Shown here piece after piece: positions 1 to 5,001 of a stretch of DNA of 5,001 bases (positions within the stretch are counted from its first letter, which is position 1; the number at the start of each line of letters is the position of its first letter). The notes under the pieces are model-generated. The model did no database searches. It saw nothing but the letters and a program-made list of their open reading frames with translations, and had not been told where the DNA came from. The DNA is taken from contig ONXW01000162.1 of assembly GCA_900321915.1 (NCBI GenBank), forward strand, positions 1-5,001, read 5' to 3'. The DNA is from an uncultured Eubacteriales bacterium. GTDB taxonomy: Bacteria > Bacillota > Clostridia > Lachnospirales > Lachnospiraceae. A program made the translations under genes and the position numbers.

Positions 1-1
1 C

Positions 2-955
2 ATGCTGATCGGGGAGAGCGGTGTAGGAAAGGACGTTTTTGCCCAGGCCATCCACAATATGAGCGAGCGCAGGAACGGTCCGTTCATCGCGGTCAACTGC
101 GGAGCGCTGCCCCGGGACCTGATCGCCAGCGAGCTGTTCGGTTACGAGGAGGGCGCGTTCACCGGGGCAAAAAAGAGCGGCAACATAGGTAAATTCGAAC
201 TTGCCAACGGAGGAACGCTGTTCTTGGACGAGATCGGAGAGCTTCCTTTGGAACTTCAGGCAACGCTGCTGCGCGCTGTCGAACAGAAACAGTTCACAAG
301 GCTCGGCAGCAACAGGATGATCCATGTGGATATTAAGATCATTTCGGCGACAAATGCCGACCTGGAGCGGATGATCAGGGAAAAGCGCTTCAGAGAGGAC
401 CTTCTGTACCGCCTGGGCAGCATGCAGATCGTCCTGCCGCCGCTCCGCGAGAGGGAAGGAGACGCGGTCCTGCTCGCTGAGTATTTTGCCCAAAGATCAG
501 CCGCAAGGACGGGCAGAAAAGCGCCGGTGTTCACGGAAGGAGCAAAGAGGTTCCTGCTGGAATATCCATGGTACGGAAATGTCCGCGAACTGCAGAGCAC
601 CATTGACTGCGTAGTGCAGCTTTACGATGATCCGGAGATCACGGCGGAGCACCTGCGCGATAACGTCAACAGCTTTGTCCTGATGGGAGGGCAGATCCGG
701 GAGCCGCAGGAGAGGGGCTTTCAATCCTTTCCTCCGAAGGAGTCGGGCAGTGCGCGCGGCGAAACAGGCGGAAAATCGGGACCTGACGAAAGCGCGGGTA
801 CGGAGGAGGAAGGGCTTCCATATGGAAAGCCTACGCGCGAGGAACTGATCAACGCGCTGGAGGAGACGCTCGGGAATCGCACAGAGGCGGCGGAATTGAT
901 GGGGATACCGCGCAGGACCTTTTACAGGTATCTCAGGAAATACAGAATCCGCTGA
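2..955 (+). CDS. Sigma-54-dependent enhancer-binding transcriptional activator (5' partial)
   Basis: This is the C-terminal 317 residues of a bacterial enhancer-binding protein that uses ATP hydrolysis to open sigma-54 RNA polymerase promoters. Residue numbers count from the first codon in the window. The AAA+ domain shows Walker A GESGVGKD (4-11), the sigma-54-contacting GAFTGA loop (51-56), Walker [12 protein letters not shown] (70-80, D76/E77), sensor I SATNAD (115-120), the arginine region FREDLLYRL (130-138) and sensor II GNVREL (192-197). A Gly/Ser/Glu-rich linker (about 230-275) leads to a Fis-type helix-turn-helix (about 292-314, [20 protein letters not shown]), which should bind the upstream activator sequence. 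All motifs needed for activation are intact. The ATG at position 2 lies inside the AAA+ domain just before Walker A, so the true start and the sensory domain (often PAS or PrpR_N type) lie upstream. The gene ends at TGA 953-955, before a sigma-54 promoter that it probably controls. The family is certain; the ligand is unknown. Confidence 0.96.
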   Translation: MLIGESGVGKDVFAQAIHNMSERRNGPFIAVNCGALPRDLIASELFGYEEGAFTGAKKSGNIGKFELANGGTLFLDEIGELPLELQATLLRAVEQKQFTRLGSNRMIHVDIKIISATNADLERMIREKRFREDLLYRLGSMQIVLPPLREREGDAVLLAEYFAQRSAARTGRKAPVFTEGAKRFLLEYPWYGNVRELQSTIDCVVQLYDDPEITAEHLRDNVNSFVLMGGQIREPQERGFQSFPPKESGSARGETGGKSGPDESAGTEEEGLPYGKPTREELINALEETLGNRTEAAELMGIPRRTFYRYLRKYRIR

Positions 956-970
956 AAAAGGATACGCATT

Positions 971-999
971 ACCGGGAAGGCGGCGATTCAGCTTCCGGT
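971..999. repeat. Inverted repeat just after the regulator gene
   Basis: ACCGGGAAG (971-979) is matched by CTTCCGGT (992-999): eight base pairs with one bulged G and a 12-base spacer. It starts 15 bases after the regulator stop codon. No T-run follows on the + strand; the next bases are A-rich. It is therefore not a typical intrinsic terminator. It could be an RNA 3'-end hairpin, or a dyad site for the Fis-type domain of the neighbouring activator, about 170-200 bp upstream of the sigma-54 promoter. The pairing is visible; the function is a guess. Confidence 0.4.
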
Positions 1000-1075
1000 C
1001 GAGAAAATAAAAATGGCTCAAAGTGGCACAAATTGACCCGAAAGGCACTTGCAGGAGCGCAAAGACGGGACCGCA

Positions 1076-1148
1076 CTTCATAAAAAGTATGATCGCACAG
1101 TATTAACAAGCGGATCACACAGCATTTCATCTTCATAAAACAAAGATC
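1076..1148 (+). promoter_or_regulatory. Cluster of direct repeats, candidate upstream activator region
   Basis: Two repeat families are interleaved here. CTTCATAAAA occurs exactly twice (1076-1085 and 1131-1140, 55 bases apart). Between them lie GATCGCACAGTATT (1091-1104) and GATCACACAGCATT (1113-1126), identical at 12 of 14 positions and 22 bases apart, which is close to two helical turns. A third GATC follows at 1145-1148. Against a predicted start near 1182, the GATC-led pair lies at about -91 to -56. Enhancer-binding proteins typically act from around -80 to -200, so this is plausible but rather close. The repeats are directly visible. Their use as binding sites for the upstream regulator is inference; they could also bind IHF/HU-like DNA-bending proteins or another regulator. 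Confidence 0.4.
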
Positions 1149-1149
1149 A

Positions 1150-1219
1150 AAAAAATGGCACAGGTTTTGCTTGTATCTAAGCATAGATACAAAGTCGGGC
1201 AAAACCTGTGCTGTTTTTT
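1150..1219 (+). terminator. Long hairpin with T-run overlapping the sigma-54 promoter
   Basis: GCACAGGTTTTGC (1158-1170) pairs perfectly with GCAAAACCTGTGC (1199-1211), and TTGTATCTA (1171-1179) pairs perfectly with TAGATACAA (1184-1192). That gives 22 Watson-Crick pairs around an AGCA loop, with one six-base bulge (1193-1198) on the right arm. Two G-U wobble pairs extend the base, and the A-run 1150-1155 can pair with six Ts at 1214-1219. On the + strand this is a strong intrinsic terminator for RNA arriving from the regulator gene. The A-run on the left would act as a U-run for minus-strand RNA, so it may work both ways. RNA started at the overlapping sigma-54 promoter would begin in or near the loop and could not form it. 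An alternative is a mobile palindromic repeat. Confidence 0.8.
1156..1171 (+). promoter_or_regulatory. Sigma-54 (-24/-12) promoter of the CoA-transferase operon
   Basis: TGGCAC (1156-1161), five bases, then TTGCT (1167-1171) matches the sigma-54 consensus TGGCAC-N5-TTGCW at all defined positions. The essential GG (1157-1158) and GC (1169-1170) are ten bases apart, the strict spacing this factor needs. Transcription should start about 12 bp beyond the GC, near 1182, leaving a leader of about 142 nt before the ATG at 1324. An AAA+ sigma-54 activator ends about 200 bp upstream on the same strand, which supports functional use. The element also forms part of the left arm of a long terminator-like hairpin, described separately. 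Confidence 0.88.
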
Positions 1220-1258
1220 ATGGCGGGATCACTGCTGCGGACGGTGACAACAGAGTAT

Positions 1259-1287
1259 CGGGAGGGCCATACGGAAGATCTCTCCCG
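1259..1287 (+). other. Possible stem-loop in the operon leader
   Basis: CGGGAGGG (1259-1266) can pair with the bases at 1280-1287 (C-TCTCCCG), giving an eight-pair stem with one G-U pair and a 13-base loop. It lies in the predicted untranslated leader, about 22 bases upstream of the CoA-transferase ribosome binding site. No T-run follows and no known riboswitch class is recognised. It may affect message stability or be chance pairing. Confidence 0.25.
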
Positions 1288-1308
1288 CGCAACAGACCAC
1301 ATTTTGGA

Positions 1309-1314
1309 AAGGAG
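1309..1314 (+). promoter_or_regulatory. Ribosome binding site that fixes the CoA-transferase start
   Basis: AAGGAG sits nine bases before the ATG at 1324. The reading frame is open further upstream to a TTG at 1171, but that codon lies inside the terminator hairpin and before the predicted transcription start near 1182, so it cannot be used from the sigma-54 promoter. The family's conserved N-terminus also begins right at 1324. Confidence 0.85.
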
Positions 1315-1323
1315 AGGAAATAC

Positions 1324-2547
1324 ATGAAGCCTTTAGAGGGTATTCGCATCCTGGATTTCACACAGTTTATGGCAGGGCCGATGGCGACAATGCTGCTCAG
1401 CGATATGGGCGCTGAGGTCATCAAGCTGGAGAACGCTTCAACCGGCGGAGACGCCACGCGCTATGGAAAAGTCATAAAGGACGGAGCGTCCAGCCATTAC
1501 GCTACCCGCAACCGCGGCAAAAAAAGCGTTGCGATTAATATGAAAGATCCCAGGCAGGTGGAAATTTTCCTCCGCCTCGTGAAGAACGCGGATGCAGTGA
1601 TCGAGAACTATAAGCCCGGAACCATGGAGAAGTTCGGTATCACCTATGACAGGCTGAAAGAGATCAATCCTAAGATTACTTATGTCAGGATCTCCGGATA
1701 CGGTCAGGAAGGCCCCTATGCGGACCATGCGGCCTTCGACGCCACGATCCAGGCGGAAGCAGGCGTCATGAGCATCACGGGTCCCGAGGGAAGCAGCGGA
1801 TATAAATGCGGCGCGTCTGTCGGAGATTATTCCGGCGCGCTCCTTGGAGCGTTCTCGGTCGCAATGGGGATCGTAAGAGCTTTGCGCACCGGAGAAGGCG
1901 CATGTGTGGATCTGTCCATGATGGATGCGCTGATCTTCATGCAAGAGAATCAGCTGAGCGCCTTCAAGGTGACCGGCAAGATGCCGAAGCCTCAGGGCAA
2001 CCGATATCCCGCCGCAAGCCCGATCGGAGATTTCATGTGCAAGGACGGTATCCCGGTCATGCTCAACATCGCAACGGACAAACAGTGGAAGGACTTCGCC
2101 AATGTACTGGGCCAGCCGCAGTGGCTCGAGGATCCGGATTTTGCCTCCATGAGCATGAGGGCGGAGAACTACAAGAAGGTGGAAGCCGAGGTGCTGCGCG
2201 TCTTCTCGACGATGACCAGCGATGAAGTGTGCGATAAGCTCCAGAGCGTACAGGCGGTCTATGGAAGGATCAACAACTATGAGACGCTGGTCAGCCATCC
2301 TCAGGTCCTCTACCGCAAAACATTCGTGAACGCAGTTTATGACAACGGCATCACTTATTCCGTGCCGGGCAATCCCATGCAGGTAGCCGGAATGGAGAGG
2401 CAGACGGAGTACCGCGCAGCGAAGATCGGGGAGAACACTATGGAGATCCTCGGAGAAGTCTGCACACAGGAGGAACTGGAACAGGTCGTAGCGCCTGTGC
2501 AGAAGCAGGCGGAGGAAAAAGCGGCTGCGCTGTATGCCAGGAGCTGA
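1324..2547 (+). CDS. Class III CoA-transferase (CaiB/BaiF family)
   Basis: This 407-residue protein is a family III acyl-CoA transferase. The family moves CoA between carboxylic acids through enzyme-bound mixed anhydride and glutamyl/aspartyl-CoA intermediates, in the cytoplasm, as an interlocked dimer. The N-terminus MKPLEGIRILDFTQFMAGPM and the following LLSDMGAEVIKLE are the family's CoA-binding start. Further hallmarks are NRGKKS (63-68), ENYKPGTMEKFG (94-105) and SGYGQEGP (124-131). The catalytic aspartate is D168 in GASVGDYSG, matching Asp169 of formyl-CoA transferase. TGEGACVDLSMMDAL follows as expected, and the length is normal for the family. It is the first gene of the sigma-54 operon and is followed 86 bases later by a permease gene, which suggests that it activates an imported carboxylate. 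Family members act on carnitine, oxalate/formate, bile acids, aryl-lactates or dicarboxylates; the substrate here cannot be told. The family is near certain. Confidence 0.95.
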   Translation: MKPLEGIRILDFTQFMAGPMATMLLSDMGAEVIKLENASTGGDATRYGKVIKDGASSHYATRNRGKKSVAINMKDPRQVEIFLRLVKNADAVIENYKPGTMEKFGITYDRLKEINPKITYVRISGYGQEGPYADHAAFDATIQAEAGVMSITGPEGSSGYKCGASVGDYSGALLGAFSVAMGIVRALRTGEGACVDLSMMDALIFMQENQLSAFKVTGKMPKPQGNRYPAASPIGDFMCKDGIPVMLNIATDKQWKDFANVLGQPQWLEDPDFASMSMRAENYKKVEAEVLRVFSTMTSDEVCDKLQSVQAVYGRINNYETLVSHPQVLYRKTFVNAVYDNGITYSVPGNPMQVAGMERQTEYRAAKIGENTMEILGEVCTQEELEQVVAPVQKQAEEKAAALYARS

Positions 2548-2597
2548 GAATGAGCTTAATAAAGAAAGGTTTCTTATAAAATCTCTTTACTGGAAAT

Positions 2598-2611
2598 GCA
2601 GAGTACTCTGC
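2598..2611. repeat. Perfect 14-bp palindrome before the permease gene
   Basis: GCAGAGTACTCTGC is a perfect palindrome ending 10 bases before the AAGGAGG ribosome binding site of the permease. As RNA it could form a five-pair stem with a GUAC tetraloop. As DNA it could be a dimeric regulator site. No T-run follows, so it is not a terminator. A weaker inverted repeat, AAGAAA-GG-TTTCTT, lies at 2562-2575. Function is unknown. Confidence 0.35.
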
Positions 2612-2633
2612 GGGCAACAAAAAGGAGGAAAAA

Positions 2634-3944
2634 ATGGGAAGTGTAACATTAAGTACAATCGGAGTCATTATTGCTACTGCTGCAGTGATCTATCTCGCGT
2701 ATCAGGGCTTTGAGCCTCTGATCTGTTTTCCGCTCTGCAGTATCCTGATCTGCGTCACTTCGGGAATCCCTCTTACCGAAGGTATAGTCAATACATACTG
2801 CACCGCATTCGGTACGATGGTCGGAAGAATGCTGTTCGTTTATCTGTGGTCTACCATGCTGGGCAAAGCCATGCAGGAAGCGGGACTCGGCGAGTCCCTG
2901 GCAGTCTGGATCTCCAAGATAATCCCGCCGGAATATGCTCCGATCACGATCTGCATCGCAGGTATCCTGCTGAGTCTCGCGGGCATGTCCATCGGCGCGT
3001 ATCTGGTCGTCTATCCAATCGGTGTAGTGCTCTGCTCCAAAGCGAACTACTCCAAGGACATTGTTCTCGGCGCGCTGTTCTCCGGCTGCTGGACCTTCAT
3101 CTTGGCCGCGCCGATGATGCCTACGAACAACAACTATCTTGTATCTTCATTCCTGAACACGCCTACCACCGCAGGCCTGATCCCCGGATTTGCCGCATGC
3201 GGCGTCATGATCGTACTGAACTGCATCTACCTTATGTGGACGGCAAGGCGCTGGCGCGCTCAGGGACGTGATTTCCAGGACTGGGACGACATTAAGAACA
3301 GAGATGTCGCTGAAGAGAACCTTCCCGCGGTCTGGAAAGCATTTGTTCCCGTATTCCTGATCATGATCCTCTACAACTTTGTAAAGATTTCTCTCCCTCT
3401 GTGCCTGGGACTTGGAGCGATCGTCTGTTGCGTGCTTGAATGGAAGCGTCACACTCTCAAGGACTGGTTCCTGGTCCTCACAGAGGGCATGCTCTCCGGT
3501 GTCAAGGCCTTGATGAATATCGGCACAAAGGGTGCTTTGGGCGGTGTCGTAGCGATCACTCCTTTCTACTTCATGTTGACTGAGAACATCAACAAACTCA
3601 ATGTATCACCTTACCTGACTGCTTTCCTGGCGGCTAACATCATGGCCCTCGTGCTGGGATCCGCGTCCTCCGCATGCGGCACGCTGACTCCCGCGATGCA
3701 GCCTCAGTTCGAGAATTGGGTAGCAACAAGAGGCGTGGATATGGGCAACCTTCACAGGGCAATCGTCATCGGTTCCATCGGTCTGGATTCGCTTCCTCAC
3801 AACGGAACGATCCTGGCCACATGCGAAATGTTCGGCACGACGGTCAAGAAATCCTACGTCCCCGTGTTCGTCACATGCACGCTCATGCCGATCCTCTGCG
3901 GCGCATTGGTCATGCTGCCCCTGATGATGCTGGGATTTAAGTGA
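2634..3944 (+). CDS. GntP-family permease (H+/gluconate-type carboxylate symporter)
   Basis: This 436-residue, very hydrophobic integral membrane protein has about 11-13 likely membrane segments (for example near 7-22, 28-45, 57-78, 104-133, 180-201, 236-254, 325-345 and 408-432). A cytoplasmic-looking basic/acidic loop at 204-233 starts with ARRWRAQGRDF, close to the RARxxGExF signature after the middle segment of GntP permeases. The C-terminal LDSLPHNG (384-391) is a strong family hallmark, and TPTTAGLIPG (176-185) also fits. GntP relatives import gluconate, other sugar acids or small hydroxy-acids with protons. Next to a CoA-transferase, a short organic acid is a better guess than gluconate. 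The region PTNNNYL (163-169) differs from the PHPG-type sequence of classical gluconate permeases. The protein has 16 cysteines, many for a transporter. A strong AAGGAGG (2622-2628) lies five bases before the ATG. The family is well supported; the substrate is open. Confidence 0.85.
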   Translation: MGSVTLSTIGVIIATAAVIYLAYQGFEPLICFPLCSILICVTSGIPLTEGIVNTYCTAFGTMVGRMLFVYLWSTMLGKAMQEAGLGESLAVWISKIIPPEYAPITICIAGILLSLAGMSIGAYLVVYPIGVVLCSKANYSKDIVLGALFSGCWTFILAAPMMPTNNNYLVSSFLNTPTTAGLIPGFAACGVMIVLNCIYLMWTARRWRAQGRDFQDWDDIKNRDVAEENLPAVWKAFVPVFLIMILYNFVKISLPLCLGLGAIVCCVLEWKRHTLKDWFLVLTEGMLSGVKALMNIGTKGALGGVVAITPFYFMLTENINKLNVSPYLTAFLAANIMALVLGSASSACGTLTPAMQPQFENWVATRGVDMGNLHRAIVIGSIGLDSLPHNGTILATCEMFGTTVKKSYVPVFVTCTLMPILCGALVMLPLMMLGFK

Positions 3945-3953
3945 TAAAAGACT

Positions 3954-4889
3954 ATGTTGTGGGCACTGATCATCTTTCTCGTTGTCTATCTAATGCTGAT
4001 CGTATCCGGACATCTCCTCTTCAGCGCAGTCGCGCTGCGCTCCACTTCCAAGGACAGGATCCTGTCCAGGGCGTATGAGGAGAACGGATATGATCCGTAC
4101 AGGGAGGAGCTTGAGCAGGGCTGGGTCGAAAAACAGACCGATGTACAGAGCGTCACGATCCACCCTGCCATGGCGCCGGTCCTGCACGCATATCATATTC
4201 CCTCTGCCGCGGGCAGAGAGGAGCACAGGTGGGTGATCGCTTCTCACGACTATGCCTGTGACGGACGGTATACCGGTACCTATTCGAAATGGTTCCACGA
4301 ACGAGGATTCCATCTGCTCATTCCGGACGCCCGCGCCTGCGGGAAGAGTGAAGGCCGCATTTTGGGACTCGGTTACGCGGATCACTACGACCTCAAGGCG
4401 TGGATCCGGAAGGTCTTGGAAATGGATCCAGACGCGAGAATCGTGCTCTTTGGCCTGGGGACCGGAGCAGCAGCTTCCCTATTTTGCGCAGTGGAAAACG
4501 AACCGGTCTGCGGCGTGATCTCCGACAGCTCCTATGCAGGGCTTAAAGAAGCCGTGATGGCGCATCTGATGTCCAGGCTGGGAGGTATGACAAAGGTCGT
4601 GACCAATTTCGCAGATACGGAGTATTCGCTTCTGTGCGGCCTTCGCAACAGCTGGCGCAGAGGCAATTTATGGCAAAGAATCAGCAAATGCAAGATCCCT
4701 CTCATGCTTATACACGGAGAAGAGGACTATTTTTTCCCGGTGAAACACTTAGAGGTCCTTGAAGAAAAGGTCATTGTACCGCACACGACACTTCGCGTGG
4801 AAGGCGCGGGACATATCGCCTGCTGTCACAGCGATCCGGAAAAATACTGGACGGCAGCAGGGGACTTCCTGGACAAAGTGCTGGGATGA
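3954..4889 (+). CDS. Membrane-anchored alpha/beta-hydrolase-fold protein without the nucleophile serine
   Basis: This 311-residue protein has one N-terminal hydrophobic helix (about 2-25), probably an uncleaved anchor, then a soluble alpha/beta-hydrolase domain. Fold landmarks include the strand and oxyanion region VIASHDY (94-100), the DARACGKSEG motif (125-134), a nucleophile elbow GLGTG (167-171), DSSYAGLKE (191-199) as in YqkD-like hydrolases, the acid D258 in HGEEDYFFP and the histidine H287 in GAGHIACC. The elbow should read G-x-S-x-G, but residue 169 is glycine (codon GGG, 4458-4460). The usual HG of the oxyanion region is HD (98-99). It may therefore be catalytically dead or use a different mechanism. 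The ATG is nine bases after the permease stop, with no good Shine-Dalgarno sequence (only AAAAG), so translation is probably coupled to the permease. The frame is intact, so it is not a decayed gene. The fold is well supported; the function is unknown. A thioesterase-like or substrate-binding role is only a guess. Confidence 0.82.
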   Translation: MLWALIIFLVVYLMLIVSGHLLFSAVALRSTSKDRILSRAYEENGYDPYREELEQGWVEKQTDVQSVTIHPAMAPVLHAYHIPSAAGREEHRWVIASHDYACDGRYTGTYSKWFHERGFHLLIPDARACGKSEGRILGLGYADHYDLKAWIRKVLEMDPDARIVLFGLGTGAAASLFCAVENEPVCGVISDSSYAGLKEAVMAHLMSRLGGMTKVVTNFADTEYSLLCGLRNSWRRGNLWQRISKCKIPLMLIHGEEDYFFPVKHLEVLEEKVIVPHTTLRVEGAGHIACCHSDPEKYWTAAGDFLDKVLG

Positions 4890-4903
4890 ACAGAGGACCT
4901 GCT

Positions 4904-4943
4904 AAAAAACTGTGAGGCCTGACGTGACCCGTCCCGCCACAGT
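4904..4943 (-). terminator. Hairpin with T-run facing the minus strand
   Basis: ACTGTG (4909-4914) pairs with CACAGT (4938-4943), GC (4917-4918) with GC (4936-4937), and GACG (4921-4924) with CGTC (4930-4933), around a TGACC loop. This makes 12 pairs with an AG bulge and one two-by-two internal loop. On the + strand six As (4904-4909) precede the stem and no T-run follows. Read on the minus strand, the stem is followed by six Ts, the layout of an intrinsic terminator. It would stop antisense RNA coming from the next gene. On the + strand it could instead protect or process the operon message. Confidence 0.5.
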
Positions 4944-4975
4944 CAGACATATATTATCGAAAGGAGAATAATGAC

Positions 4976-5001
4976 ATGGTGAACTACTTATTCGCGACCC
5001 C
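4976..5001 (+). CDS. Start of a further gene, truncated by the window edge
   Basis: An ATG at 4976 opens a frame that reads MVNYLFAT and then runs off the end. A good ribosome binding site, AAGGAG (4961-4966), lies nine bases upstream. Another ATG at 4971 is closer to that site but meets a stop after three codons, so 4976 is the better start. The gene is on the same strand, 86 bases after the hydrolase-like gene, and may belong to the same operon, perhaps as an enzyme using the CoA thioester. Too little is visible to name a product. Confidence 0.6.

Noticed and set aside
971..999. Intrinsic terminator of the regulator gene
   Set aside because: The hairpin has no T-run on either side in the right orientation; the hairpin at 1150-1219 is a far better terminator.
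1024..1052. Second sigma-54-like elements (TGGCAC at 1024-1029, GGCACTTGC at 1044-1052)
   Set aside because: Neither has GG and GC separated by the required ten bases.
497..1081. 194-codon open frame on the minus strand
   Set aside because: It is antisense to the regulator's C-terminus and the regulatory gap, with an unnatural Arg/Pro-rich composition and no family resemblance.
1088..1093. TATGAT as a possible sigma-70 -10 box
   Set aside because: No acceptable -35 box lies 16-18 bp upstream, and the sigma-54 element with its activator explains operon expression better.
1171..1323. In-frame upstream extension of the CoA-transferase from a TTG at 1171
   Set aside because: It starts inside the terminator hairpin and before the predicted transcription start, has no ribosome binding site, and encodes nothing like the family. 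The ATG at 1324 has AAGGAG and the conserved N-terminus.
1438..2298. 286-codon open frame on the minus strand
   Set aside because: It lies wholly opposite the CoA-transferase gene, has no recognisable domain, and its length is explained by the codon bias of the real gene.
4971..4982. ATG at 4971 as the start of the last gene
   Set aside because: The frame stops after three codons; the ATG at 4976 stays open to the window edge.
1..5001. tRNA, rRNA, CRISPR array, insertion sequence or known riboswitch
   Set aside because: No cloverleaf, regularly spaced repeat-spacer array, transposase motif or familiar aptamer was seen on reading both strands; no covariance-model search was possible.

Overview
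The window reads as part of the genome of an anaerobic Gram-positive bacterium, most likely of the class Clostridia. The reasons are strong AGGAGG-type ribosome binding sites, moderately GC-rich coding DNA, and a sigma-54 activator next to acid-CoA metabolism genes. No species can be named from the sequence alone. All four substantial genes and the start of a fifth lie on the + strand.

Layout. (1) Positions 2-955 hold the C-terminal part of a sigma-54 enhancer-binding protein (AAA+ domain plus Fis-type helix-turn-helix); its sensory N-terminus lies outside the window. (2) Positions 956-1323 are a 368-base gap rich in signals. It contains an inverted repeat after the regulator, a cluster of direct repeats that may be activator sites, a near-consensus -24/-12 sigma-54 promoter (1156-1171), and a very long hairpin followed by a T-run (1150-1219) whose left arm contains that promoter. 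(3) Positions 1324-2547 encode a class III (CaiB/BaiF) CoA-transferase. (4) Positions 2634-3944 encode a GntP-family permease. (5) Positions 3954-4889 encode a membrane-anchored alpha/beta-hydrolase-fold protein that lacks the nucleophilic serine. (6) Positions 4890-4975 are a short gap with a hairpin whose T-run faces the minus strand. (7) Another gene starts at 4976 and runs off the end.

Working model (inference). The activator senses a carboxylic acid or a derivative, binds upstream repeats and opens the sigma-54 promoter. The operon then makes a permease that imports a carboxylate and a CoA-transferase that turns it into a CoA thioester for further catabolism, probably by enzymes encoded downstream. 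The role of the hydrolase-like protein is unclear because its active site looks incomplete. The substrate cannot be read from the sequence.

The most notable feature is the promoter/terminator overlap. RNA reading through from the regulator gene would form the whole hairpin and stop. RNA started at the sigma-54 promoter (predicted near 1182) would lack the left arm and pass. This would insulate the operon and keep it strictly activator-dependent.
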